From Verrucomicrobiota bacterium (GTDB lineage Bacteria; Verrucomicrobiota; Verrucomicrobiae; Limisphaerales; UBA11358): a stretch of DNA of 61,679 bases. Each line of letters begins with the position of its first letter. Position 1 is the stretch's first letter. Below are positions 51,772 to 61,128 of this stretch, piece after piece. The notes beneath the pieces are model-generated. The model worked only from the letters and a program-made list of their open reading frames with translations, ran no database searches and was not told the DNA's origin. The stretch is taken from positions 1-61,679 of the forward strand of contig JACZKP010000081.1 in the NCBI GenBank assembly GCA_014860005.1, in the 5' to 3' direction. The translations under genes and the position numbers were made by a program.

Positions 51772-53259
51772 ATGGCCGTCGAACCCTCAACTCAACCCAG
51801 CTTCTCGCCGCGCCGCCGATGGGCCATCGGCCTCGATGTCGTGGTGCGCACCGTGGTCGTGCTGCTGGTGGTGGGGATGCTCAATTACCTTGCCGGACGC
51901 TACCACCAACGTCTGCATCTGGGCGCCCAGTCGCGGACGGAACTTCATGCCCGCACGGTTACGTTTCTCAAGTCGCTCACCAATGAAGTAAAGGTGACGG
52001 TGTACTACGACAAGGACGATCCGCTTTACTCCAGCGTGGCCGCGTTGCTGAATGAAATGCGGGACGTCAATCCGCGGCTGCGCGTGACCGTGGTGGATTA
52101 CCTGCGTGACGCCGCGGCGGCACAAAAGGTCAAGACGGACTACAAGCTGGGCGAATCAACCGACGAACACGACCGCAATCTCGTGATCTTCGACTCCCAA
52201 AAGCGAACCAGAGTCATCAACGGCAACGCGCTGGCTGAGTACACCCTCGAACAGGTCCCCACCGCGAATGACCGCGAATTCCAGCGCAAGCGCACCGCGT
52301 TCAAGGCTGAAATGGCCTTCACCTCGGCCCTGCTGGCGGTGACCAGCCCCAACCCGCTCAAGGCCTATTTTCTGCAAGGCCACGGTGAACATCGCCCGGA
52401 CAGCGGCGATGAAATCCGGGGATATCTGAAATTTGCCGGTCTCCTCCAACTCAACTACATCCAAGTCGAGCCGCTGTCGCTGCTCGGCACCAACGAAGTG
52501 CCGGCGGATTGCAGCCTCCTGATCATCGCCGGCCCGACCACGCCGATCGCGGATCCGGAACTCGAAAAGATTGAGCAGTATTTGCAGTCAGAACAGGGCG
52601 GACGCTTATTCGCGCTGTTCAACTCCGCGGCACAGGACCGGCGGACGGGTTTGGAGAAACTCCTGGTTCGCTGGGGTGTGCTGGTGGGGGAAAGCGCCAT
52701 CCGGGATCCGGTCAATTCCCTCAAGGGCGCGGACGTCGCGATTGCTTCCTTTAGCCGTCATCCGGTGACCAATCCGCTGATCGGTTCGATGATTGATCTG
52801 ATCGCGCCCCGCCCCGTCGGGATTCTGGGGGGAAGTGACCGCACCGCCGACGCCCCCAAGGTGGAGGGTCTGGCCGGTTCAGAGGAAACAGCCCTCCTGG
52901 TGAACGATCCATCGGCAAAACCGCGTAGTTACCCGGTGGCCGTCGCCGTGGAGAAGAGGCCGGTCACAGGTGTGGTGACGCAACGCGGCACCACCCGCAT
53001 GGTCGTCGTCGGAGATTCTTATTTCCTGGGTAACGCGTGGATTGACATTCTGGCCAACCGCGATTTTGCGGAATCCGCGGTGAACTGGCTGTTGGAGCGA
53101 CATCACATGCTGGAAGGCGTTGGTCCCCGGCCGATCACGGAGTTCCGCGTTATACTCACCCAGGCGCAGATGCAAACCACCCGCTGGTTGCTGCTGGCGG
53201 CCATGCCCGGAGCGGTGTTGTTGCTGGGCGGCTTGGTCTGGTTTCGCCGCCGGAAATAG
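51772..53259 (+). CDS. GldG-family auxiliary protein of the ABC system
   Basis: 495 aa. An N-terminal membrane helix (VVVRTVVVLLVVGMLNYLAG), then a large periplasmic domain (VTVYYDKDDPLYSSVAALLNEM), LLIIAGPTTPIADPELEKIEQYL, and a C-terminal helix (LLAAMPGAVLLLGGLVWFRRRK). This is the DUF4350/ABC_transp_aux type typical of GldG. It would act with the ATPase and permease, and is followed by a DUF4340 protein. Confidence 0.87.
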   Translation: MAVEPSTQPSFSPRRRWAIGLDVVVRTVVVLLVVGMLNYLAGRYHQRLHLGAQSRTELHARTVTFLKSLTNEVKVTVYYDKDDPLYSSVAALLNEMRDVNPRLRVTVVDYLRDAAAAQKVKTDYKLGESTDEHDRNLVIFDSQKRTRVINGNALAEYTLEQVPTANDREFQRKRTAFKAEMAFTSALLAVTSPNPLKAYFLQGHGEHRPDSGDEIRGYLKFAGLLQLNYIQVEPLSLLGTNEVPADCSLLIIAGPTTPIADPELEKIEQYLQSEQGGRLFALFNSAAQDRRTGLEKLLVRWGVLVGESAIRDPVNSLKGADVAIASFSRHPVTNPLIGSMIDLIAPRPVGILGGSDRTADAPKVEGLAGSEETALLVNDPSAKPRSYPVAVAVEKRPVTGVVTQRGTTRMVVVGDSYFLGNAWIDILANRDFAESAVNWLLERHHMLEGVGPRPITEFRVILTQAQMQTTRWLLLAAMPGAVLLLGGLVWFRRRK

Positions 53260-53261
53260 TT

Positions 53262-53366
53262 ATGAAAACCCGGAATTCTGGAGCGTTGAAAAGCTGGCGC
53301 ACTGGGCGGCAGTCCCGGCACGCCATGTCTTTTGCCCTCGCGTCCCTCATCCCTCCCGCCGCATGA
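53262..53366 (+). CDS. Possible small coupling ORF before the DUF4340 gene
   Basis: 34 codons (MKTRNSGALKSWRTGRQSRH... ending LIPPAA). Its stop (53364-53366) overlaps the DUF4340 ATG (53363-53365) as ATGA, and its start follows the GldG stop by 2 nt. This fills the only large gap in the operon. It may be a leader that couples translation, or a chance frame; the sequence resembles no family. Confidence 0.35.
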   Translation: MKTRNSGALKSWRTGRQSRHAMSFALASLIPPAA

Positions 53367-55159
53367 ATCCGAAGCACACTTGGATCTGGATCATGGTGGC
53401 CGCCGTGCTGGGTGGCGTCATCCTGATTTCCGAGCAGTTCCGGCGCAAGCCGGAGGCTGGGCCGATCCTCGTGCTGCCTGGCTTCAAGGCCGGCACCGTT
53501 ACCAGTGTCCAAGTCCGGCCCGCGGGTGCGCTGGAAATTCGCGTTGAACGCACCAATGCCGCCTGGCAACTCACCAAGCCGATCAGCTACCCGGCACAGG
53601 AAACCAGCGTTGATACTCTGCTCGCCACCCTCGAACAACTGACTGCCTCGGCCCAGATCTCGGCGACGGAATGGCGGCGCTACACCAACGCGGATGTGGA
53701 ATTCGGATTTGCTGCTCCGCAGGCTTCCATTGCCATTCACAGCCGTGACACGCGCCGCCAGATTTTGCTCGGTGCACGGACCGCGCCGGGCGACCAGGTT
53801 TACCTGCAGGTGGTCGGCGTCGAAGGGGCTTACGTCATTGACGCGGAATTCCTGAAGGTGATCCCGCACAAGGCGGACAATTGGCGCGACACCGGGCTGG
53901 TGGCTTCCGGCGATCTGGGCGTTGATCGGTTGTTGATCAGGCACGCGGCCACGGTCATTGAACTCCAGCGCGCAGCCACGAATCTCCCGTGGAGCATGGT
54001 TCGCCCGGTGCGGGCGCGGGCCGACAATGCCCGGGTGATCGGGTTGCTGGATGGATTGCGAAAACTGCGGGTCATTGAATTCATTTCGGACGATCCCAAA
54101 ACCGACCTGGAGCCGCTGGGTTTGCAGCCCGCGGAACTGGAGTTGTCCCTTGAACGGGGTACCAACGTCGTCACGCGGCTGCAGTTCGGCAAGAGTCCCA
54201 CGAACCATCCCGCCCAGGTCTTCGCCCGCCGCCCGAATCAGGTCACCGTGGTGACCGTACCAAAAGACCCGCTCCTGCCCTGGCGCGCACCGCAAAACGA
54301 TTTTCGAGAGCGCCAGTTGGTGACCCTTGTGCAACCGGTGGACAAGATCGAAGTCCGCGGCCCCGATAACTTCACCCTGCAACGTGACGCCACGAATAAT
54401 TGGCGCGCGGTGGGACAAGATCTTCCCGTGGATGCTGGCCTCGTGGATGAGTTCCTCAACACCTTGGGCACCCTGCAAATCGCCCAGTTCATTGAGCCAA
54501 TCACCGAGCCGGACCTGCCGACATACGGATTGGCGCCCCCCTTACGACATATCAGTTTGCAGGCGGCGGTCACCAATGCCGCCGGCGTCGCCACCAACTC
54601 GGCGATTGTGGAACTGGCCTTTGGCAACACCAACGCGAATCGCATCCATGTCCGGCGAACCGATGAGAATCCAGTTTACGCCATTGACCTGGCGGGTTTC
54701 CAACAGTTGCCAACGGCCGCCTGGCAACTGCGCGAACGTCGCATTTGGAGATTCTCCACCAACGACGTCGTGCGGCTGACCATTCGCCAGCAGGGCAAAG
54801 TCCGGCAACTCGTACGCGAGGAGGCGAATTCATGGGTGCTCGCGCCCGGCTCGCAGGGCATCATCAACCAGTTTGCCATCGAGGAAACCACGCATCGTTT
54901 TGGGGAACTGGCGGCGACGCTCTGGGTCGAGCGCGGCAGTCCGGACCTTGCCCGTTACGGTATGGGCACCAATGGTTACTCGCTGGAATTCGAATTGAAG
55001 AATGGCGGGAAGCGCACGGTGGAGATCGGGCACCTTTCGCCCGCTCATTATCCTTACGCCGCCACGCAACTCGATGGTGAGACCTGGATTTTCGAACTGC
55101 CCTTGGGGCTGTACTACCTCATGTCCAGTCACCTCACCATCCCCTCCGAAGTTCCCTGA
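53363..55159 (+). CDS. DUF4340 protein, membrane-anchored
   Basis: 598 aa from ATG 53363. A single N-terminal helix (WIWIMVAAVLGGVILISEQF) and a long periplasmic part with repeated DUF4340 units: WQLTKPISYPAQETSVDTLLATLEQLTA, then several LVxxPVDKIEV-type blocks. DUF4340 proteins nearly always follow GldG-type genes and probably form part of the same envelope complex. The longer upstream frame overlaps the GldG gene and is rejected. Confidence 0.88.
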   Translation: MNPKHTWIWIMVAAVLGGVILISEQFRRKPEAGPILVLPGFKAGTVTSVQVRPAGALEIRVERTNAAWQLTKPISYPAQETSVDTLLATLEQLTASAQISATEWRRYTNADVEFGFAAPQASIAIHSRDTRRQILLGARTAPGDQVYLQVVGVEGAYVIDAEFLKVIPHKADNWRDTGLVASGDLGVDRLLIRHAATVIELQRAATNLPWSMVRPVRARADNARVIGLLDGLRKLRVIEFISDDPKTDLEPLGLQPAELELSLERGTNVVTRLQFGKSPTNHPAQVFARRPNQVTVVTVPKDPLLPWRAPQNDFRERQLVTLVQPVDKIEVRGPDNFTLQRDATNNWRAVGQDLPVDAGLVDEFLNTLGTLQIAQFIEPITEPDLPTYGLAPPLRHISLQAAVTNAAGVATNSAIVELAFGNTNANRIHVRRTDENPVYAIDLAGFQQLPTAAWQLRERRIWRFSTNDVVRLTIRQQGKVRQLVREEANSWVLAPGSQGIINQFAIEETTHRFGELAATLWVERGSPDLARYGMGTNGYSLEFELKNGGKRTVEIGHLSPAHYPYAATQLDGETWIFELPLGLYYLMSSHLTIPSEVP

Positions 55160-55160
55160 T

Positions 55161-58100
55161 ATGGCGCGCGAGGCCAAGAGCCGCTTCGGGCGCAAGTGCC
55201 GCATTTACTTCCGCCGATTACGGATTGCCGGTTTGTTGGCGCTGCTCGCGTTGCTCGGTCTGCTGGTGTACTTGAATCAAGTGGGCTTGCCCGATTTTAT
55301 CAAACGCCCCGTGCTCACAGAATTGCGCACCCACGGGGTGGACCTGGAATTCTCGCGGCTGCGGCTGCGCTGGCATCGCGGGATTGTCGCGGAAGAGGTA
55401 CGCTTTGGCCAGACGGAGGAACCGCGCATGCCCCGGTTGGCAGCCCGGGAAGTGGAAATTGACCTGAATCCCCGGGCGCTCACCCGCCTGCAATTCCTGG
55501 TGGATGCCATCAGCCTGCGCGGGGGCACCCTCCACGTCCCGTTACCGGACACCAACGCGCCCGCCCGCTTGCGGGTCGAGGACATTGAAGCGCGACTCCG
55601 GTTTCTGCCCGGCGATGAGTGGACGCTGGATGACTTTCGCGCCCGGTTCGCGGGCGCCAATTTTTTCCTCTCCGGCACCGTCACCAACGCCTCCGCGATC
55701 CGCCACTGGAAATTTGCGCGCAGCCCGCGGGCCGAACGCGAAACGTCCGTACCGGACCAGTTGCGCCGGCTGGCGGATACGCTGGAGAGATTTTCTTTCG
55801 TCACGCCGCCGGAATTGCGCCTCGTGCTGCACGGTGATGCGCTGGACCTGCGAAGCTTCACCGCCCGCCTGGTGCTGAAAGCCGCGGATGCTGACACGCC
55901 CTGGGGCCGGACCACCAATATGCTGTTCACCGCGCGACTGTTTCCCGGAGCAGGCCGTGAACTGACCCTCGCTGAATTGAACCTGGTCGCCGACGGCGCC
56001 CGAACCCCCTGGGCCGACGCCGCCAAACTCTACCTCGCCATTCACCTGGAAACCCTCGCCGGGCAGACGAATCTCGTGGATGGCCACCTGACCTTGCGGG
56101 CGGCCAATGCCATGACCGAATGGGCTTCAGTCACGAATCTCCAATTCACCGGGCGCTGGACTCATTCCCTGACCAATCCCATTCCGCTTTCCGGCCAGGG
56201 CGAGTTGCGCGCTGGCACCGCCATCACCCGTTGGGCCGAAGCCGGCAACGTTCGTCTCGCCGCCCGGATCACCACCGCGCCAGAAGCGCCGCCACCGGAC
56301 GCCTCGCTGGCTTGGTGGACCAACCTCCAACCTTATCAACTGGATTGGGAGGCGGCGTTAACCGGACTCGAATCGGAGAAGCTCGTGGCGGATAAAATAT
56401 CCGTCGCCGGGCGCTGGCACGCGGCCACTTTGACAGTTACCAACCTCCATGCGGAGCTGTACGATGGCGCACTGGACGCACGCGCAGCGCTGGATGTATT
56501 TACCCGGGAAGTCAGTTTCAGTCTGGCCTCTGACTTTGACGGGCAACGAATCGCACCATTGCTCACGCCCGGCGCGCAACGATGGTTGGCCAGGTTCTCC
56601 TGGGTGGAATCACCGCGCGTGCATGGCTCGGGCGCGGTGGTGTTGCCGGCGTGGACGAATCGGGAACCGGACTGGCGCGCGGAACTGCAGCCCTCTTTGC
56701 GGCTGGCAGGCGAATTTGCCGTAACCAACGGCACCTATCTTGGCTTGGCGGCAGATTGGGCGCGATCGCATTTCTTTTATTCGAACATGACCTGGCATCT
56801 GCCGGACCTTGAGGCCAGCCGGCCTGACGGACAACTTCGTCTGGAGCATCGGGCGAATGATCGCACCAAGGATTTCTACTTCCGGGTCCATAGCACGATA
56901 AATCCCCGCATCGTCCAACCCCTGTTGAACGAGAAGCAGCAGCGTGGTCTCGATTACGTCACCCTCATCGAATCGCCGGTGATTGACGCGGAGGTTTGGG
57001 GACGCTGGCGGGCATACGATCTGATTGGCGTGCGCGGCCAGGTGGCGCTCACGAACTTCGCGTTTCGCGAGCAACACGCCGATGCGGTGGTGGCCGAAGT
57101 GCGTTACACAAACCTTGTGCTGGAGTTCATTGAGCCGCGCTTGTGGCGTGGCACACAGGCGTTGAGCGCGGCTGGCATCCGGGCAGATTTCAACACGCAC
57201 CGCATCCATTTCACCAATGGTTTCAGCACGGCCGAACCGCTGGCCGTCGCCCGGGCCATCGGCCCCAAGATCGGACGCATCATGGAACCGTATCGCTTCG
57301 CGCACCCGCCGGTGGTCCGGGTGAATGGTTACGCGCCGCTGAAAGCTTCGGAGGACGCCGATCTGCGGTTCGAAGTGGACGGGGGCCAGTTTGAATGGTG
57401 GCAGTTTCATGTGCCAAATATCGCCGGCGAAGTGCATTGGCAGGGCGAAGCCCTGACCTTGCGAAATGTGCAGGCGGGATTTTATTGGGGCCACACAACT
57501 GGCCAGGCGGATTTTGATTTCAGCCGCGACAGGCCCGGCACGGATTTTGGCTTCGCCATGACGTTCACAAACGTCAACCTGCCCAGGCTGATGGCGGGCC
57601 TGGCGGCGCGCACGAATCATCTCGAAGGTTGGTTGAGTGGCCAGTTGGTCGTTACCAATGCCAACTCCGCCAATTCCAATTCCTGGCAGGGTTATGGCCG
57701 GGTGCGGCTGCGCGATGGTCTGATTTGGGAGATCCCCATTTTCGGGGTGCTGTCCAAACCGCTCGATAGTCTCATCCCCGGTCTGGGCAACAGCCGCGTC
57801 ACGGAAGGCTCGGCGCGGTTCAGCATCACCAACAGTGTGATTTTTTCAGACAACCTCGAGATGCGCGCACCCACCATGCGGTTGCAATATGAAGGGACGG
57901 TGGGCTTGGGCGGCCAGGTGAACGCGCGCGTCGAGGCCGAACTCTTGCGGGACACGTGGTTGATTGGCCGCGTGGTGAGCCTGGTCCTCTGGCCTGTGAC
58001 CAAAATGCTCGAGTACAGAGTTACCGGAAACCTCAGCAATCCGAAGGTCGAACCCCTCTACATGCCCGCCAGACTGCTGTTCATCCCGCTGCATCCGCTG

Positions 58101-58175
58101 CAAACTTTGGAGGGCTTGTTCACCAGTGACGCCCCCAAGACCAATGCGCCGCCGGTATTCAAGAGTGATCCGTGA
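55161..58175 (+). CDS. AsmA-like envelope protein (large)
   Basis: 1004 aa from ATG 55161, 1 nt after the DUF4340 stop. One N-terminal helix (AGLLALLALLGLLVYLNQVG), then a long beta-rich region with the AsmA N-terminal look (FSRLRLRWHRGIVAEEVRFGQTEEPR) and a C-terminal AsmA_2-type block: YGRVRLRDGLIWEIPIFGVLSKPLDSLIPGLGNSRVTEGSARFSITN, ending GNLSNPKVEPLYM. Such proteins are thought to move lipid between inner and outer membrane. It ends the HtrA to Gld-like operon. Confidence 0.85.
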   Translation: MAREAKSRFGRKCRIYFRRLRIAGLLALLALLGLLVYLNQVGLPDFIKRPVLTELRTHGVDLEFSRLRLRWHRGIVAEEVRFGQTEEPRMPRLAAREVEIDLNPRALTRLQFLVDAISLRGGTLHVPLPDTNAPARLRVEDIEARLRFLPGDEWTLDDFRARFAGANFFLSGTVTNASAIRHWKFARSPRAERETSVPDQLRRLADTLERFSFVTPPELRLVLHGDALDLRSFTARLVLKAADADTPWGRTTNMLFTARLFPGAGRELTLAELNLVADGARTPWADAAKLYLAIHLETLAGQTNLVDGHLTLRAANAMTEWASVTNLQFTGRWTHSLTNPIPLSGQGELRAGTAITRWAEAGNVRLAARITTAPEAPPPDASLAWWTNLQPYQLDWEAALTGLESEKLVADKISVAGRWHAATLTVTNLHAELYDGALDARAALDVFTREVSFSLASDFDGQRIAPLLTPGAQRWLARFSWVESPRVHGSGAVVLPAWTNREPDWRAELQPSLRLAGEFAVTNGTYLGLAADWARSHFFYSNMTWHLPDLEASRPDGQLRLEHRANDRTKDFYFRVHSTINPRIVQPLLNEKQQRGLDYVTLIESPVIDAEVWGRWRAYDLIGVRGQVALTNFAFREQHADAVVAEVRYTNLVLEFIEPRLWRGTQALSAAGIRADFNTHRIHFTNGFSTAEPLAVARAIGPKIGRIMEPYRFAHPPVVRVNGYAPLKASEDADLRFEVDGGQFEWWQFHVPNIAGEVHWQGEALTLRNVQAGFYWGHTTGQADFDFSRDRPGTDFGFAMTFTNVNLPRLMAGLAARTNHLEGWLSGQLVVTNANSANSNSWQGYGRVRLRDGLIWEIPIFGVLSKPLDSLIPGLGNSRVTEGSARFSITNSVIFSDNLEMRAPTMRLQYEGTVGLGGQVNARVEAELLRDTWLIGRVVSLVLWPVTKMLEYRVTGNLSNPKVEPLYMPARLLFIPLHPLQTLEGLFTSDAPKTNAPPVFKSDP

Positions 58176-58227
58176 AGGGGTGTCGGGTGGTGACCTTCGG
58201 CAACCCGTTGTGCCGGCAACCGCTCCA

Positions 58228-58294
58228 CTCGCCCCGTGGAGTAAGCGGAGGCGACACCAACCCGCGGGGCCGCGCCACTACTCCACGGGGCGAG
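58228..58294. repeat. Perfect 16-bp inverted repeat
   Basis: CTCGCCCCGTGGAGTA (58228-58243) and its complement (58279-58294), 35-nt loop, between the convergent AsmA-like and NIPSNAP genes. Possibly a transcription end shared by both. Confidence 0.85.
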
Positions 58295-58309
58295 GCTTTC
58301 GGTGGCAGC

Positions 58310-59110
58310 TCAAATCTGCGAATAACCCGTCGGTCGCAGGAAGACGCTGGTGATGTTGGTCAGAATTTCCGGATTGGTGTAGCCAGGCGTGGTGCTCAAC
58401 TTTTTCCAATCGGGGTGGGAAACGAAAGTTCCCCAGTTTTTGTCGCGCGCCGCCATGTCATCGAACACGAGCATGTAGGTCAGATTCGGGAGTTTTGTGC
58501 CCACCAGCGCTTCGCCAAAGAACACCGGCGCCAGCCCGGTGCGGCGGAAGATGTCAATCTCGCCAACGTCGAACATCTCGACCTTTTTCTTGTTCGCCTT
58601 GCGGCTGTGCGCCTCGTAGGTGCGCAACTCGAGGATGCGCGGTTTTTTCTCCGCCGCCTGGGCGGGCACTTCCAGTTTTGCCATGCCGCGAAACGCGCGC
58701 ATCAGGGTGCTTTCCTTGCGGATGTAGGCAGGCTCCGTCGGTGGGACGTTGGTGAATTCCGCTTTCAGCAGTTCGGGGTCGGCCTCGAATTTTTCCTGCG
58801 CCGCAGTCATGGCGTCCAGCGACTTGTAGGACAGCAGCACGTATTTGGTCGGCGCGTCCGGACCGATCATCACGTCAAAAACGCCCACGGGCTTCACCCC
58901 GGCGCGATTCCACGCCGGGACGGCCACGTCGCGGTAGAAGTCATCAAAGCGTTTGATTGTCGGACCTTGCCGCAAATGATAGAGCCGCAGTTCGTAAAAC
59001 TCGCGCGCGTTCCTGGCCTCGGATTCCGCGGCGGTGGCGGAAAGCACAGGACTCATGGCAGCGACACTGGTGAGGGCGGCGGTGGATTTCAGGAATGCTC
59101 GTCGTTTCAT
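58310..59110 (-). CDS. NIPSNAP-family protein with Tat signal
   Basis: 266 aa from ATG 59110. Twin-arginine signal MKRRAFLKSTAALTSVAAMSPVLSATAA, then two NIPSNAP-like ferredoxin-fold repeats: REFYELRLYHLRQGPTIKRFDDFY (first) and PRILELRTYEAHSRKANKKKVEMFD (second). Function of the family is unclear; bacterial members often accompany catabolic genes. The protein likely acts in the periplasm. Confidence 0.9.
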   Translation of the reverse strand: MKRRAFLKSTAALTSVAAMSPVLSATAAESEARNAREFYELRLYHLRQGPTIKRFDDFYRDVAVPAWNRAGVKPVGVFDVMIGPDAPTKYVLLSYKSLDAMTAAQEKFEADPELLKAEFTNVPPTEPAYIRKESTLMRAFRGMAKLEVPAQAAEKKPRILELRTYEAHSRKANKKKVEMFDVGEIDIFRRTGLAPVFFGEALVGTKLPNLTYMLVFDDMAARDKNWGTFVSHPDWKKLSTTPGYTNPEILTNITSVFLRPTGYSQI

Positions 59111-59164
59111 AGACCGCGCCAATGTGTCAGCGCCGGCCCCCGGATGCAATCGCGGAAACAAAAA

Positions 59165-59187
59165 GCCCGGCGCGCTCCACGCCGGGC
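59165..59187 (-). terminator. Rho-independent terminator of the BI-1 gene
   Basis: Stem GCCCGGCG / CGCCGGGC (8 bp, 7-nt loop), read on the minus strand and followed by TTTTTGTTT, 26 nt after the stop. AAAAA on the other side makes it partly bidirectional. Confidence 0.85.
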
Positions 59188-59213
59188 CCGAAAAAGCCTT
59201 GCCTGCGTCCGAC

Positions 59214-59912
59214 TCAGCGTCGCGACATCAACAACTGCAATACGTACCAGAACATCATTGCCACGGAGGCAAAAAGCTGCAACGCGGCTCCCACGTAACG
59301 ATCTTCCGGATAATGAAGCAGGATGTTCGAGGTGTCGTAAAGAATGGCCCCGCCGGCCAGAGCAATCATCCCCACGCAGAAAAACGTGCCGAGTTGGAAG
59401 CCAAATGCCACCCCGGCCACGATCAGCACCAGCGCGACGATGCCGCCCCAGAATAGAATGCCCCGCAGGAAGGAGAAGTCCTTGCGTGTGAAAAACACTA
59501 TCAGCGACAGCCCCGTGAAGCCCATAAAGGTTACGGCTACAGCACTGGTAATCACCCCCGGCGCAAACTCGTTGGCCAGCCAGAGCAGCGGCACGAAGAT
59601 GATCGCCTCTGCCACGACGAACCCGGTGAGCGCGCCGTATTGCGCGGCTTTCGAGGTGGAGGTAAGGGCCACGCGGCTGGCCAGCCACGAGACAATGACA
59701 AAACCACCCAGCACAAAAAGCCAGGACACGCTCAGCATGGCCCGGGCCATTGGTTCCGCCAGGCCGGACTTGAACAGAAACACTTGAATCAGCGTAAACG
59801 CTGTGATTGCGCAAAACAGATGCGTGTAGGTTCGCGACACAAACGTGCCGCGCGATTGTTCATCCAGTTGGATGACCGGAATGGGCTGGGGATACGATTC
59901 AGTGTTATTCAT
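59214..59912 (-). CDS. Bax inhibitor-1/YccA family membrane protein
   Basis: 232 aa with seven membrane segments. The conserved family pattern near the C-terminus (GMIALAGGAILYDTSNILLHYPEDRYVGAALQLFASV) contains the acidic DTS pair that forms the ion-sensing site. BI-1 proteins are Ca2+ leak/regulatory membrane proteins; the bacterial role is uncertain. Isolated gene with its own terminator. Confidence 0.93.
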   Translation of the reverse strand: MNNTESYPQPIPVIQLDEQSRGTFVSRTYTHLFCAITAFTLIQVFLFKSGLAEPMARAMLSVSWLFVLGGFVIVSWLASRVALTSTSKAAQYGALTGFVVAEAIIFVPLLWLANEFAPGVITSAVAVTFMGFTGLSLIVFFTRKDFSFLRGILFWGGIVALVLIVAGVAFGFQLGTFFCVGMIALAGGAILYDTSNILLHYPEDRYVGAALQLFASVAMMFWYVLQLLMSRR

Positions 59913-60215
59913 ATTTCAAGGGAGGGCCTGCCATGAGGTTCTCGATTGGTTTTCTTGGGCCGTGGAACATTCAACTGCCGCATGCGCGGACTCTTTTGTT
60001 TTCTCCGCTGATACATGGCATGAGCATAGCCGCTGCGGAAAAAGTGTCAACCAGGGTAAAATCCCAAACCATTGCCGGGGAGTCGTTCTTGAGGATCGCT
60101 GTGGTGATTCGCCCAGGCTCCACCACATGAGATTCAAAGTCAGCAACATTCGGCAAAGCTGGAGGCTTGAATGATGAACCGCCCAAGGCGGATTAGTCTT
60201 GGATCGGCCCAAGAG
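59913..60215. other. Gap upstream of the BI-1 gene
   Basis: About 300 bases. A 65-codon plus-strand frame (59933-60130) shows no family resemblance and no ribosome binding site; nothing else recognised. It should contain the promoter of the BI-1 gene. Confidence 0.45.
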
Positions 60216-60383
60216 TTAGTGCGGAAGGCCAACATCGCTGGCGGGCGCGGAAGGAGCCTGAGAAACTGCCCCTGACTGTCCGTTCTCACGAAACACCAGC
60301 GCTCCTGCGGGACAATGCTCCACACACTTCGCGGCAATCTTCTGCAAGCCCGCTTCGATTGAACGATCAAACGGCGCGGCCAT
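60216..60383 (-). CDS. Small Cys-containing ORF, Fe-S protein-like, possibly a gene fragment
   Basis: 55 aa, ATG 60383. The text IAAKCVEHCPAGALVF matches the CxxxCPxGAL pattern of a 4Fe-4S ferredoxin or NuoG-like cluster domain, but only two Cys are present and the rest (QAPSAPASDVGLPH) looks like a tail. Upstream, in another frame, minus-strand text (WAVDSDIVRRLLVWKHHGQ) may be part of the same lost protein. Most likely the C-terminal remnant of a larger Fe-S protein broken by a frameshift; a genuine mini-ferredoxin is less likely. Confidence 0.35.
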   Translation of the reverse strand: MAAPFDRSIEAGLQKIAAKCVEHCPAGALVFRENGQSGAVSQAPSAPASDVGLPH

Positions 60384-60628
60384 GCGCACAGTAATAGCCG
60401 CGCCCGGTCAGTTTCGCCTGCCCGTGATGTTTCCACACCAGCAGTCGCCGGACAATGTCGCTATCAACGGCCCAATTCAGCCGTTCCTTGGGTCGGAGCC
60501 GCTTGGCGGTGTTCAACCGGATTGCCACGCTGCCAGCTTGCACCGTCACAATTTGCAGCGGCAAGCTTGCTTTAACGCCACCACTCGCAACGCGTGTGAT
60601 CAAAAGTAGGTGAGGCACCGCGCGCGGG

Positions 60629-60746
60629 CGGAGCGCCGGCTTGCAGCCGGCTTTGGGCGGATTAACACAATCCCATTCGACAGCCAGGAGCAACGCGCAT
60701 GGGAAGCGTGACTCGTCCCCAAAGCCGGTCACAGACCGGCGCTCCG
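60629..60746. repeat. Inverted repeat with CCGGCTTTGGG arms
   Basis: 60629-60657 pairs with 60718-60746 over two blocks (CGGAGCGCCGG and CCGGCTTTGGG), separated by a 7-nt unpaired part; 60-nt loop. Open frames through it (for example 60367-60816 minus) are translations of the repeat. Confidence 0.8.
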
Positions 60747-61128
60747 TCCGCAATGTATGCGCGGCTCCGCCGCCAGACCGGCTCGCGTCAGGACCTCCGC
60801 CCATTGCGGAAACCACACCGCGTGATCCCTCGATACGCCGCTCGTTTTCCCCCTCATATTACTCCGGCAAAAGACCAACCCAGTGTATTTTTGCGCGTTC
60901 GCAGTGCCAGCCGAAAATCTCAGTCCAAGCTGCCGCATGGCCGGGGGACGGCTTGGGTAACGTCCTCAAAACAAAACTTGTCAGCACCGCGACGCCGGCG
61001 TAAAACAGCCCCATGAGCCGAACCCACCAGTTGACCAATGGCCCATGGGTCCCGGCCAATCAATTCTGTTATGCGGCGCGACCACGCGTTTCGCAACTGC
61101 GCGCAGAAACACACAATCGGAGGCCAGC
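60747..61128. other. Gene-poor stretch before the zinc-ribbon gene
   Basis: About 380 bases with no credible frame and no RNA gene recognised. The short frames present have no family resemblance. Confidence 0.45.

Noticed and set aside
60367..60816. 149-residue minus-strand frame
   Set aside because: Most of it translates the inverted repeat at 60629-60746; only its last part may belong to a decayed gene.
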